A DNA stretch of 64,000 bases from Oribacterium sp. oral taxon 078 str. F0262. Its GTDB lineage: Bacteria > Bacillota > Clostridia > Lachnospirales > Lachnospiraceae. The stretch lies in the NCBI RefSeq assembly GCF_000160135.1, contig NZ_GG729934.1, positions 252,499 to 316,498 of the forward strand, written 5' to 3'. The notes under the pieces were generated by a model. The model saw only the letters and a list, made by a program, of their open reading frames with translations, was not told the DNA's origin and did not search any database. Below, piece by piece: positions 1 to 7,258 of the stretch. The number at the start of each line of letters is the position of its first letter. The stretch's first letter is position 1. A program made the position numbers and the translations under genes.

Positions 1-61
1 TGAAGCCGGGAGCTTGACGGCGAAAGCATGGATGGCGGCCGGTCACGAGATTCTGTCGATC

Positions 62-106
62 AGAGAGGGAGGGGAGAGAAGCTCTGCTTCTCTCCCCTCC
101 CTCTCT
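62..106. repeat. 20-bp perfect inverted repeat (hairpin)
   Basis: Positions 62-81 pair without mismatch with 87-106 around a 5-nt loop (ctctg). The arms are purine-rich and pyrimidine-rich (GA against TC). No T-run follows on either strand, so it is not a textbook intrinsic terminator. It probably ends or stabilises the transcript of the unseen upstream gene. Confidence 0.7.
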
Positions 107-230
107 CTGCCTGCGGGGAAAAACCGTCCGAAAGCTTAGGCATAATACGGAGGAGACAGCGGCGCACTGCGGGTCTTATGCCATATATTAGACAGGATTA
201 TCGCGGGTTGATTTAAATTTATCATGATTA

Positions 231-259
231 TTGCTAAACACGGCGGCTTATGCTAGTAT
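231..259 (+). promoter_or_regulatory. Sigma-A-type promoter for the symporter gene
   Basis: TTGCTA (231-236) and TAGTAT (254-259) are separated by exactly 17 bp. The expected start near 266 gives a leader of about 115 nt containing a small hairpin at 276-296. Confidence 0.55.
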
Positions 260-380
260 GAGCTCAGCAATAAATCCTGCCGCATTTTGGGGCAGGGCGG
301 ATCATATCTCTTACTGAGAATCACGCTTGGAGGGAAAGGAGCTGCATTCCGGTAAACCTATCCGAAAGGGGGATGTAACT

Positions 381-1754
381 TTGGAAGTCTTGTCAAATTT
401 AATTGCAAAAGGAAATGAATTTTTATGGAGCTTTCTCTTGATCCTGCTCCTCTGCGGCACCGGAATCTATTATACGATTCGCCTCCGCTTCATTCAGCTC
501 CGCCGCTTCTCCGAGGGATGGAAGCTTGTGTTTGGAAGCATCAATCTCCACGGTACGAAGCATGAAAAGGGAGAGATGTCTCCCTTCCAGGCCATCGCCA
601 CGGCCATCGCGGCGCAAGTCGGCACGGGAAATCTCGCGGGAGCGGCGACGGCGCTCATCAGCGGCGGTCCCGGAGCAATCTTCTGGATGTGGGTCTCCGC
701 ATTCTTCGGTATGGCGACGATCTACGGAGAAGCAGTGCTCGCGCAGACCTATAAGGAGGAGCACAACGGTGAGGTCACCGGCGGCCCCGCCTACTATATC
801 AAGGCGGCTTACCAGGGACCTCTGGGACAGATCCTGTCCAAGCTCTTCGCGGTATTCATCATCCTGGCACTGGGCTTCATGGGAAATATGGTGCAGTCGA
901 ACTCTGTCGGTGCGGCCTTTTCCGAGGTTTTTGAAGTCGCAAATGTCAATGTGCCCCCCATCGTGATCGGACTGGTGGTCGCGGCGATCGCGGCCTTCAT
1001 CTTCTTCGGCGGCACGAAGAGACTGGCCGCTGTGCTGGAGAAGGTCGTTCCGATCATGGCCGGAATCTATATCCTCGGCTCCCTGATCTTCATCCTCATG
1101 CATATCGGAGCGGTTCCGAACGCGATCCGCATGATCTTTGTCGGCGCCTTTGATCCGAAGGCGGCTCTCGGTGCAGCCGCGGGAATCACGGTCCGCGAGG
1201 CGGTCCGCTATGGTGTCGCGAGAGGACTTTTCTCGAATGAGGCGGGCATGGGCTCCACCCCCCACGCGCATGCGAGAGCGAAGGCCAGCTGCCCGGATGA
1301 GCAGGGTCTCTGCGCGATGGTCTCTGTCTTTATCGATACCTTTGTCATCCTGAATCTGACGGTCCTCGTCATCCTGACCAGCGGTATCCTCGGAAGCGCA
1401 AAGGAGAACGGCATCACCGGAATCGCTCTGACACAGGGCGCCTTTGATGCGGGCTTTGGAAGCTTCGGCACGATCTTTGTCGCATTCTGCCTCTTCTTCT
1501 TCGCCTTCTCCACCGTGCTCGGCTGGCATTTCTTCGGCGCGGTCAATGCGAAGTATCTCTTCGGATCGGATTCCGCGGTGAAGGTCTATTCTCTGATCGT
1601 CGTTTTGTGCATCATCCTCGGCTCGACGATGAAGGTGGATCTTGTCTGGGATATGGCGGATTTCTTCAATGGACTTATGGTAATTCCGAACGTCCTCGCA
1701 CTTTTGAAGCTGGGATCCGTCGTGGTCAATACCAGGAAATTGGGGAAAGGCTGA
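381..1754 (+). CDS. Alanine/glycine:cation symporter (AGCS family)
   Basis: An integral membrane Na+-coupled amino-acid carrier of about 457 residues with around ten hydrophobic segments. The N-terminus runs into LLLCGTGIYYTIRLRFIQ and is followed by QVGTGNLAGAATAL and a GGPGAIFWMW segment, all typical of the alanine/glycine:cation symporter family. I prefer the TTG start at 381, which has a GAAAGGGGG ribosome-binding site about 8 nt upstream and matches the usual family N-terminus; a TTG at 327 would add 18 unlikely residues. It sits directly ahead of the thioredoxin/glycine reductase operon, so it probably imports glycine as substrate. That substrate is inferred from context, since family members also carry alanine. 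Confidence 0.9.
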   Translation: MEVLSNLIAKGNEFLWSFLLILLLCGTGIYYTIRLRFIQLRRFSEGWKLVFGSINLHGTKHEKGEMSPFQAIATAIAAQVGTGNLAGAATALISGGPGAIFWMWVSAFFGMATIYGEAVLAQTYKEEHNGEVTGGPAYYIKAAYQGPLGQILSKLFAVFIILALGFMGNMVQSNSVGAAFSEVFEVANVNVPPIVIGLVVAAIAAFIFFGGTKRLAAVLEKVVPIMAGIYILGSLIFILMHIGAVPNAIRMIFVGAFDPKAALGAAAGITVREAVRYGVARGLFSNEAGMGSTPHAHARAKASCPDEQGLCAMVSVFIDTFVILNLTVLVILTSGILGSAKENGITGIALTQGAFDAGFGSFGTIFVAFCLFFFAFSTVLGWHFFGAVNAKYLFGSDSAVKVYSLIVVLCIILGSTMKVDLVWDMADFFNGLMVIPNVLALLKLGSVVVNTRKLGKG

Positions 1755-1793
1755 ATAAGCCTATAGCGAAATCCTATAAATAGGTGAAAAGCT

Positions 1794-1821
1794 TTGAAGA
1801 TTACAGCACATGTGATAAAAT
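1794..1821 (+). promoter_or_regulatory. Promoter for the trxB-trxA-grdACD operon
   Basis: TTGAAG (1794-1799), a 16-bp spacer and TAAAAT (1816-1821) form a plausible sigma-A promoter between the symporter gene and trxB. It predicts a leader of about 135 nt carrying two hairpins. No glycine riboswitch core was recognised in that leader. Confidence 0.5.
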
Positions 1822-1831
1822 ATCCGCGTCA

Positions 1832-1923
1832 GGGAAACGGAAGATACTCTATATGTAGAAAGTTTCCCGTATAGGACGTTTTGATGATCCGGGGGCGAGA
1901 AGGACATCCTTCTCCTCCCGGAT
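1832..1923 (+). promoter_or_regulatory. Structured 5' leader of trxB
   Basis: Two hairpins lie between the proposed promoter and trxB. The first pairs GGGAAAC (1832-1838) with GTTTCCC (1862-1868). The second is long and GC-rich: 1887-1903 pairs with 1908-1923 around a tight loop with one bulged C at 1896, about 16 bp in all. No T-run follows, so a stabilising or protein-binding role is as likely as attenuation. The function is not known. Confidence 0.4.
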
Positions 1924-1963
1924 GGTCATGAGGATTTCAGGCACAAAAAGGAGAAACGGGAAA

Positions 1964-2911
1964 ATGAGCAAGATTTATGATGTCATTATTCTCGGTGCCG
2001 GTCCCGGGGGACTGGCTGCCGGACTGTATTCCGGCAGGGCAAGGCTCTCGACCTGCATCATCGAGAAGGGGCAGGACGGAGGGCAGATTGCCATCACCGA
2101 TTCGATCGAGAACTATCCCGGACAGATCGTGGAGGGAGAATCCGGACCCTCTCTCATTAAGAGGATGACGGAGCAGGCGGAGAAGTTCGGCTGTGAGAGA
2201 GTCAGGGATACCATCAAGTCCGTGGAGCTCGGAGGCAAGATCAAGAAGCTTGTCGGAACAAACGGAAGCTATGAGGGGAAGACTGTGATCCTCGCCACCG
2301 GCGCCTATCCCCGCCCCATCGGCTGCAAGGGAGAGCAGGAGTTCCTGGGAAAGGGAGTTTCCTACTGCGCAACCTGTGACGCGAACTTCTTTGAGGAGCT
2401 TCCCGTCTATGTGGTAGGAGGGGGAGATGCCGCTGTCGAGGAGGCGATGTATCTGACGAAGTTTGCGAGCTCCGTCACGCTCATCCACAGGAGAAACGAG
2501 CTCCGCGCGGCAAAGTCCATCCAGGAGAGAGCCTTCAAGAACGAGAAACTTCATTTTATGTGGGATTCCGTGGTGGAGGAGCTCGGAGGGGATGATATCC
2601 TCCAGGAGATGAAGGTCAAAAATGTGAAGACGGGAGAGATCACGGAGATCCGCGCCTCGGAGGAGGATGGGATGTTCGGACTCTTCGGCTTCATCGGAAG
2701 GATTCCGAATACCGACCTTCTGAAGGACTGCGGTCTTACGATGGATGACAGAGGCTATATCCCGACCGATGATGATATGAAGACCAATATCCCCGGAGTT
2801 TTCGCCGCGGGTGATGTCCGTGTCAAGAGCCTCCGCCAGGTCGTGACGGCCGCCGCGGACGGCGCGATCGCCGCCACGCAGGCCGAGAAGTATATCAACG
2901 AAAATCCGTAG
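1964..2911 (+). CDS. trxB: Thioredoxin reductase
   Basis: A flavoprotein of 315 residues that passes electrons from NAD(P)H to thioredoxin. The FAD motif GAGPGG is at residues 11-16, the redox-active CATC at 135-138, and the second nucleotide-binding GGGDAA at about 152-157; the C-terminal AAGDVR motif closes the FAD site. The ATG at 1964 has AAAAGGAG upstream; an in-frame ATG at 1922 would fall inside a hairpin. With trxA it supplies the electrons used by glycine reductase, and the gene order trxB-trxA-grd matches known glycine-fermenting clostridia. Confidence 0.95.
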   Translation: MSKIYDVIILGAGPGGLAAGLYSGRARLSTCIIEKGQDGGQIAITDSIENYPGQIVEGESGPSLIKRMTEQAEKFGCERVRDTIKSVELGGKIKKLVGTNGSYEGKTVILATGAYPRPIGCKGEQEFLGKGVSYCATCDANFFEELPVYVVGGGDAAVEEAMYLTKFASSVTLIHRRNELRAAKSIQERAFKNEKLHFMWDSVVEELGGDDILQEMKVKNVKTGEITEIRASEEDGMFGLFGFIGRIPNTDLLKDCGLTMDDRGYIPTDDDMKTNIPGVFAAGDVRVKSLRQVVTAAADGAIAATQAEKYINENP

Positions 2912-2989
2912 TCGAAAGAGGCTTTCCAGATTGCGGATTTCGCGAAAAGCTGTTAAGATGGATTTGCAGGCAGATTAGAGGAGGGACTT

Positions 2990-3313
2990 ATGTTAGAGGT
3001 AGATAAGAACAGCTTCGAGCCGGAGGTTCTGAAGGCTGAGGGCTATGTGTTTGTGGATTTCTTCGGAGACGGCTGCGTGCCCTGTGCGGCGCTCATGCCC
3101 TTTGTCCACAGCCTCGCCGATCAGTATGAGGGAAAGCTTAAGTTCTGCTCCCTGAATACGACCCGCGCGAGGAGACTCGCCATCGGACAGAAGGTTCTCG
3201 GACTGCCGGTCATGGCGATCTACAAGGACGGAGTGAAGGTCGAGGAGCTCGTGAAGGACGACGCGACCGAGGAAAACATCAAGGCTATGGTGGAAAAGTA
3301 CGCGGCGATGTAA
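2990..3313 (+). CDS. trxA: Thioredoxin of the glycine reductase type (GCVPC active site)
   Basis: A 107-residue single-domain thioredoxin. The usual WCGPC active site is replaced by GCVPC, with the cysteines at residues 29 and 32, and the cis-proline segment [11 protein letters not shown] is present. The GCVPC variant is known from thioredoxins that serve glycine reductase in amino-acid-fermenting clostridia, which fits the position between trxB and grdA. Its expected role is to re-reduce selenoprotein A after each turnover. A strong GAGGAGGGAC ribosome-binding site precedes the ATG. Confidence 0.93.
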   Translation: MLEVDKNSFEPEVLKAEGYVFVDFFGDGCVPCAALMPFVHSLADQYEGKLKFCSLNTTRARRLAIGQKVLGLPVMAIYKDGVKVEELVKDDATEENIKAMVEKYAAM

Positions 3314-3409
3314 TCAGGCGTAAATGGCGAAAGCCTTTACGATATATGGACAGAGAGGGTCCTTCTTCGGGCTCTCCGCGTTCGATCATTTGAGGAAAGG
3401 AGAAAGAAG

Positions 3410-3889
3410 ATGTCTATTTTAAAGGGCAAGAAAGTAGTCATCATCGGTGACCGTGACGGTATTCCGGGACCCGCCATCCAGGCGTGTGTCGAGAGTGCCG
3501 GCGGTGAGGTTGTTTTCGCATCCACCGAGTGCTTCGTGTGAACGAGCGCAGGCGCGATGGATCTCGAAAATCAGAAGAGGGTAAAAGACTTCGCTGAGAA
3601 GTACGGCCCCGAGAACCTTGTAGTGGTTCTTGGAGCGGCGGAGGGCGAGGCTGCAGGACTTGCAGCTGAGACCGTCACAGCGGGCGACCCGACTTTCGCA
3701 GGTCCGTTGACAGGGGTCCAGCTTGGACTCACGGTGTACCATGTTTGCGAGCCGGAACTCAAGGAAGAGTTCGACCCGGCGGTTTACGAGGATCAGGTCA
3801 GCATGATGGAAATGGTGCTGGATGTCGATGATATCGTAAACGAGATGAATGAAATCCGGAAAGAATATTGCAAGTATCTCAGTGCATAA
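3410..3889 (+). CDS. grdA: Glycine reductase selenoprotein A (UGA read as selenocysteine)
   Basis: Protein A of glycine reductase carries the selenocysteine that takes the carboxymethyl group from protein B and hands it to protein C. The frame runs from ATG 3410 (AGGAAAGGAGA upstream) through an in-frame TGA at 3539-3541 to the stop at 3887-3889, giving 159 residues. The TGA is codon 44 in the context C-F-V-Sec-T, the CxxU redox motif and position known for this family. The N-terminus ([14 protein letters not shown]) and the downstream part both fit the family, so a frame broken at the TGA would be an annotation error. It lies between trxA and grdC; the grdE and grdB genes often found here are missing. 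Confidence 0.96.
3539..3566 (+). promoter_or_regulatory. Selenocysteine codon and candidate SECIS hairpin of grdA
   Basis: Just after the UGA (3539-3541), CGAG (3543-3546) can pair with CTCG (3563-3566), with an upper stem CGC/GCG (3547-3549 with 3554-3556) and an AGGC apical loop. Bacterial SECIS elements lie close to the UGA and carry G in the apical loop. The structure is short and its 3' side has a 6-nt bulge, so the exact fold is uncertain. Confidence 0.4.
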
Positions 3890-3895
3890 CGGATA

Positions 3896-3917
3896 GGGTT
3901 CGCCTCAGGGCGAACCC
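3896..3917 (+). terminator. Hairpin between grdA and grdC
   Basis: GGGTTCGCC (3896-3904) pairs perfectly with GGCGAACCC (3909-3917) around a 4-nt loop, starting 6 nt after the grdA stop. No T-run follows, so it may be a processing or stabilising hairpin that sets a high grdA to grdC ratio and not a full terminator. The rest of the 238-nt gap to grdC holds pyrimidine-rich sequence and no recognised element. Confidence 0.5.
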
Positions 3918-4127
3918 CCACCATCCATAAGGCAGACAGTCTTTGAGGGGGCGGAGAGGTGGATTACCTCAATGCTTCCTCTTTTTCTTTCTTCCATTCT
4001 TCCAATATTGTAATTTTGTGCTTCTGCTGTCAAGGCCCGGAGACGGGATCTTATGACACGCTCCTTTTGGTGCGGGAAGCATTACATATATTCCACCAAT
4101 TCACTATCATTCAAACGAGGTATGTAC

Positions 4128-5672
4128 ATGAACAGTGTAATCAAGGGAAGCGGTTACTGTCTCAGCTATACGCCGGGACTGATGCTCCACAACGGATCGA
4201 CCATCACCACAGAAAGAGTCGTGAATCCGGACGGAGAGTTCCTGAAGGAGATGGGAAAACACGTCCGCTCCTACGAGGACTGCGTGGCGTATTGGCCGAA
4301 TCAGGTCTATATCGGAAACGCAGACCCCGAAGAGCTCCGGAAGGTGGAGTTTCCTTATTATGATAAGAAATTCGAGAACGCGAGCCGCTATGGAAAATTC
4401 GGAGAGATCATGCCGGAGGCGGAGTTCCTGCTCCTCGCGCAAAGTTGTGACTGCTTCGAGGTCTTCTATCTGGAGAAGGGCTTCGTCGAGGCCCATAAGA
4501 AGGAGCTCGCGGCAGATCCTGTGATCACGGAGGCGATCCTTAACAGAGTGACCGCGGGTTCCGAGCTCTCCGAGATCGAGACCCTGGTCTCGAACGGCGA
4601 GGCGGAGGGACTCTACTACGAGAATAAGCTCGTCGGCTGCGTCAAGAGAGCGCATGACATCGATGTGAACCTCTCCGCGGAGGTCATGCTCGAGAACCTC
4701 ATGAACAAGGCCAGCAGTGTCCTTGCAATCCTCCATTCTCTGAAGAATGCCGGAATCTCCCCCGACGATGTCGAGTATGTGATCGACTGCTCCGAGGAGG
4801 CCTGCGGAGACGTGAACCAAAGAGGCGGCGGAAACTTCGCGAAGGCAGCGGCAGAGATCGCGGGTCTGAACAACGCGACCGGATCCGATTCGAGAGGCTT
4901 CTGCGCGGGACCGAGCCATGCGATGATTGAGGCGGCAGCTCTGGTAAAGGCCGGTGCCTTCCGCACGGTCGTCGTAATCGGAGGAGGCTGCGTTCCGAAG
5001 CTCGGCATGAACGGAAAGGATCACGTGAAGAAGGGACTTCCGATGCTGGAGGACTGCCTCGGAGCCTTCGCTGTCATCGTCTCCGAGAACGACGGGAAGA
5101 GCGCGGAGATCAATCTCGACATTCTCGGCCGCCACACCGTGGGAACCGGAGCCGCCCCGCAGAATGTCATCGGCTCCCTCGTCGCGGATCCTCTGGAGAG
5201 GGCTGGACTCACCGTCAATGATGTGGATAAGTTCTCGCCCGAGATGCAGAACGCGGATATCACAAAGCCGGCCGGAGCCGGGGATGTCCCGATGGCAAAC
5301 TACAAGATGATCGCGGCGCTTGCCGTGAAGAAGGGCTGGCTCCAGAAGTCGGAGCTTGCGAGCTTCTCCGAGGAGCACGGTCTCGTCGGCTATGCGCCGA
5401 CCCAGGGTCACATCCCCTCCGGCGTGCCCTATGTGGGCTTTGCCAAGGAGAATATCGAGGCCGGTAAGATGAACCGCGTCATGATCATCGGAAAGGGCTC
5501 CCTCTTCCTCGGAAGGATGACGAACCTCTTTGACGGTGTCTCCTTCATCATCCAGAAGAATACGGCGGAGAACGAGCAGGGCGCGGTCTCGGAGGATGAG
5601 GTCAGAAAACTCATCGCAAAGGCCATGAAGGATTTTGCGGCTTCCATCCTCGACAAAGAGGCGGAGGCATAA
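4128..5672 (+). CDS. grdC: Glycine/sarcosine/betaine reductase complex, component C beta subunit
   Basis: Protein C takes the carboxymethyl group from the selenocysteine of protein A as a ketene-like intermediate and releases acetyl phosphate; GrdC is its beta subunit. The 514-residue product has the family N-terminus (GSGYCLSYTPGLMLHNG) and a thiolase/ketoacyl-synthase-like fold with small-residue loops such as VVVIGGGCVPKLGMNG. The ATG at 4128 is preceded by ACGAGG; an ATG two codons earlier (4122) is also possible. It is followed 14 bp later by grdD, its alpha-subunit partner. Confidence 0.93.
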   Translation: MNSVIKGSGYCLSYTPGLMLHNGSTITTERVVNPDGEFLKEMGKHVRSYEDCVAYWPNQVYIGNADPEELRKVEFPYYDKKFENASRYGKFGEIMPEAEFLLLAQSCDCFEVFYLEKGFVEAHKKELAADPVITEAILNRVTAGSELSEIETLVSNGEAEGLYYENKLVGCVKRAHDIDVNLSAEVMLENLMNKASSVLAILHSLKNAGISPDDVEYVIDCSEEACGDVNQRGGGNFAKAAAEIAGLNNATGSDSRGFCAGPSHAMIEAAALVKAGAFRTVVVIGGGCVPKLGMNGKDHVKKGLPMLEDCLGAFAVIVSENDGKSAEINLDILGRHTVGTGAAPQNVIGSLVADPLERAGLTVNDVDKFSPEMQNADITKPAGAGDVPMANYKMIAALAVKKGWLQKSELASFSEEHGLVGYAPTQGHIPSGVPYVGFAKENIEAGKMNRVMIIGKGSLFLGRMTNLFDGVSFIIQKNTAENEQGAVSEDEVRKLIAKAMKDFAASILDKEAEA

Positions 5673-5686
5673 GGAAAGGCGGAGAT

Positions 5687-6841
5687 ATGGCTAAAAATTT
5701 GGATCGACTGATCGCCGACACCTTTCTGGATATGGCGAACGGTCTTGAGACCGGGAGCTTCGGCAAAAAGCCCCGGATCGCGCTCACCGGCATGGGCAGT
5801 GAGCACGGAGAAGAGAACGCCATGGAGGCCGCCGCGGCAGCGGCGAAGGACGGCATCGATGTCGTCTACCTCGGCTCTCTCCAAAGAGACGGCGTCAGCA
5901 CCATCCTGGTAAAGGATGATGAAGAGGGCCATGCGAAGATGGATGAGCTTCTCGATAAGGGGGAGATCGACGGCGCGGTCACGATGCACTATCCCTTCCC
6001 CATCGGCGTGTCCACCGTGGGCCGCTCCATCACACCGGCGCTCGGGCGGGAGCTCTTCCTCGCAAATACCACGGGAACCTCCAGCACAGACCGGATCGAG
6101 GGCATGATCAGGAATGCGCTCTATGGCATCATCACGGCCAAGGCCTGCGGCCTTTCGGATCCCAGTGTCGGCATCCTCAATGTGGACGGTGCGAGGCAGA
6201 CGGAGAAGGCCTTAAAGAAGCTCTCGGAGCAGGGCTATCCGATCCGCTTCGCGGATTCCAGCAGGGCGGACGGCGGCTGTGTCATGCGGGGAAATGATGT
6301 CCTCCGCGCCTCCTCCGATATCCTGGTCATGGATTCTCTGACGGGAAATGTGCTCAGTAAGCTCCTCTCCTCCTATACGACGGGCGGCTCCTTTGAGGCC
6401 GCCGGCTACGGCTATGGCCCCGGTATCGGAGAGAATTATGAGAAGCTCGTCATGATCGTCTCGAGAGCCTCAGGCGCTCCCGTCATCGCGAATGCGATCC
6501 GTTTCGCAGGGCAGCTGGTCCGCGGCAGAGTCTTTGACCTTGCAAAGGAGGAATTTGCGAAGGCAAAGAAGGCGGGCCTTGAGAATATCCTTCAGGAGCT
6601 CCGCGCTTCCGCAAAGCCCGCTGCGGCGGAGGAGAATGTGAAGGAGCCGCCGAAGGAGATCGTCACGGCGATCATCCCCGGCATTGAGGTCATGGACCTG
6701 GACGATGCCGTACACGCCCTCTGGAAGCTCGAGATCTATGCGGAGAGCGGGATGGGCTGTACCGGACCGATCATCCGGATCTCCGAGGCAAATGAGGAGA
6801 AGGCGAAGGCGGAGCTCAAAAAGCTCGGCTATATCGGATAA
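5687..6841 (+). CDS. grdD: Glycine/sarcosine/betaine reductase complex, component C alpha subunit
   Basis: The 384-residue alpha subunit of protein C, related to PlsX and phosphate acetyltransferases. It works with GrdC to convert the enzyme-bound two-carbon unit into acetyl phosphate, which yields ATP through acetate kinase. The C-terminal motif GMGCTGP places a cysteine at about residue 358, matching the acetyl-accepting cysteine known in this family. A segment rich in Ala, Glu and Lys near residues 300-325 (RASAKPAAAEENVKEPPKE) looks like a flexible linker. It is the last gene of the operon and a terminator follows at 6968. Confidence 0.93.
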   Translation: MAKNLDRLIADTFLDMANGLETGSFGKKPRIALTGMGSEHGEENAMEAAAAAAKDGIDVVYLGSLQRDGVSTILVKDDEEGHAKMDELLDKGEIDGAVTMHYPFPIGVSTVGRSITPALGRELFLANTTGTSSTDRIEGMIRNALYGIITAKACGLSDPSVGILNVDGARQTEKALKKLSEQGYPIRFADSSRADGGCVMRGNDVLRASSDILVMDSLTGNVLSKLLSSYTTGGSFEAAGYGYGPGIGENYEKLVMIVSRASGAPVIANAIRFAGQLVRGRVFDLAKEEFAKAKKAGLENILQELRASAKPAAAEENVKEPPKEIVTAIIPGIEVMDLDDAVHALWKLEIYAESGMGCTGPIIRISEANEEKAKAELKKLGYIG

Positions 6842-6967
6842 AATTCGGATAGAATCCTTCTCTGATTCCGCTTTTCCCTTCTTTTGGCCTTAGAAGAAGG
6901 GTGAAGCCCGCAGAAATGGGAGAGTGTTATATAATAAATTTTTATCATGGCATATCCCTGAAGAAAG

Positions 6968-6992
6968 AGAGCGCCGGCATTCCCGGCGCTCT
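6968..6992 (+). terminator. Intrinsic terminator after grdD
   Basis: AGAGCGCCGG (6968-6977) pairs perfectly with CCGGCGCTCT (6983-6992) around a 5-nt loop. The short TATT tract after it is weak, but the position between two operons supports a terminator. Confidence 0.7.
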
Positions 6993-7048
6993 TATTCTGT
7001 GCGCTGTGCAGCCAAGCTGCAGCGGGAGCGGATGAGAGTTTCTGGGTC

Positions 7049-7083
7049 TGACTTATTGACTTTCCTGATAAGTCAAGTAGAAT
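7049..7083 (+). promoter_or_regulatory. selD promoter with LysR-type dyad
   Basis: TTGACT (7056-7061), a 16-bp spacer and TAGAAT (7078-7083) make a good sigma-A promoter. A perfect dyad, TGACTTAT (7049-7056) and ATAAGTCA (7068-7075) separated by 11 nt, overlaps the -35 box. It fits the T-N11-A pattern of LysR-type operators, and a LysR gene lies downstream of selB. Confidence 0.6.
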
Positions 7084-7258
7084 AGAAATAGCAGCAAAGA
7101 GGAGAATTTTATTACTTTTCAGGCGGATCCGAGAGAGAATTTTCTCATAAAGGACAGTAAAGGACAGTCCGTCCGGTGTTTGTCCGCTCGGCGGAATTTT
7201 ACGCGGCGATCTTCGGAAAAGGAAATACAGAAGGAAAAAGGATACAGAAGGAAAAAAT

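Larger units (their letters stand above)
1..380. other. Intergenic leader region before the symporter gene
   Basis: No complete gene is recognised here. One + frame is open from the window edge to a TAG at 137-139, and another frame has a TGA at 1-3, so the tail of an upstream gene may lie here; its identity cannot be told. The stretch contains a 20-bp perfect hairpin (62-106), a good promoter (231-259) and a small leader hairpin (CCTGCC at 276-281 pairing with GGCAGG at 291-296). A weak alternative TTG start for the symporter lies at 327. Confidence 0.5.
6842..7258. other. Intergenic region between grdD and selD
   Basis: This 417-nt gap contains a grdD terminator (6968-6992), a dyad-covered selD promoter (7049-7083), a tandem AAAGGACAGT pair around 7147-7166, and a 15-bp repeat (7225-7239 and 7242-7256) that duplicates the ribosome-binding site of selD. 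A TATAAT-like string near 6938 has no good -35 box. No tRNA-Sec gene was recognised. Confidence 0.6.

Noticed and set aside
1-139. C-terminus of grdB or another grd gene at the window edge
   Set aside because: An open frame exists to 137, but the short peptide has no feature that ties it to a glycine reductase subunit, and the 20-bp hairpin would fall in its coding part.
423-1529. Long open frame on the - strand inside the symporter gene
   Set aside because: Its product is highly charged and resembles no family, and it lies wholly opposite a well-supported gene. GC-rich codon use leaves such antisense frames open by chance.
1755-1963. Glycine riboswitch ahead of the glycine reductase operon
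   Set aside because: The conserved aptamer core was not recognised; only simple hairpins are present.
6842-7258. selC (tRNA-Sec) next to selD
   Set aside because: No long-acceptor tRNA with a TCA anticodon or T-arm consensus could be found in this gap or near selB.
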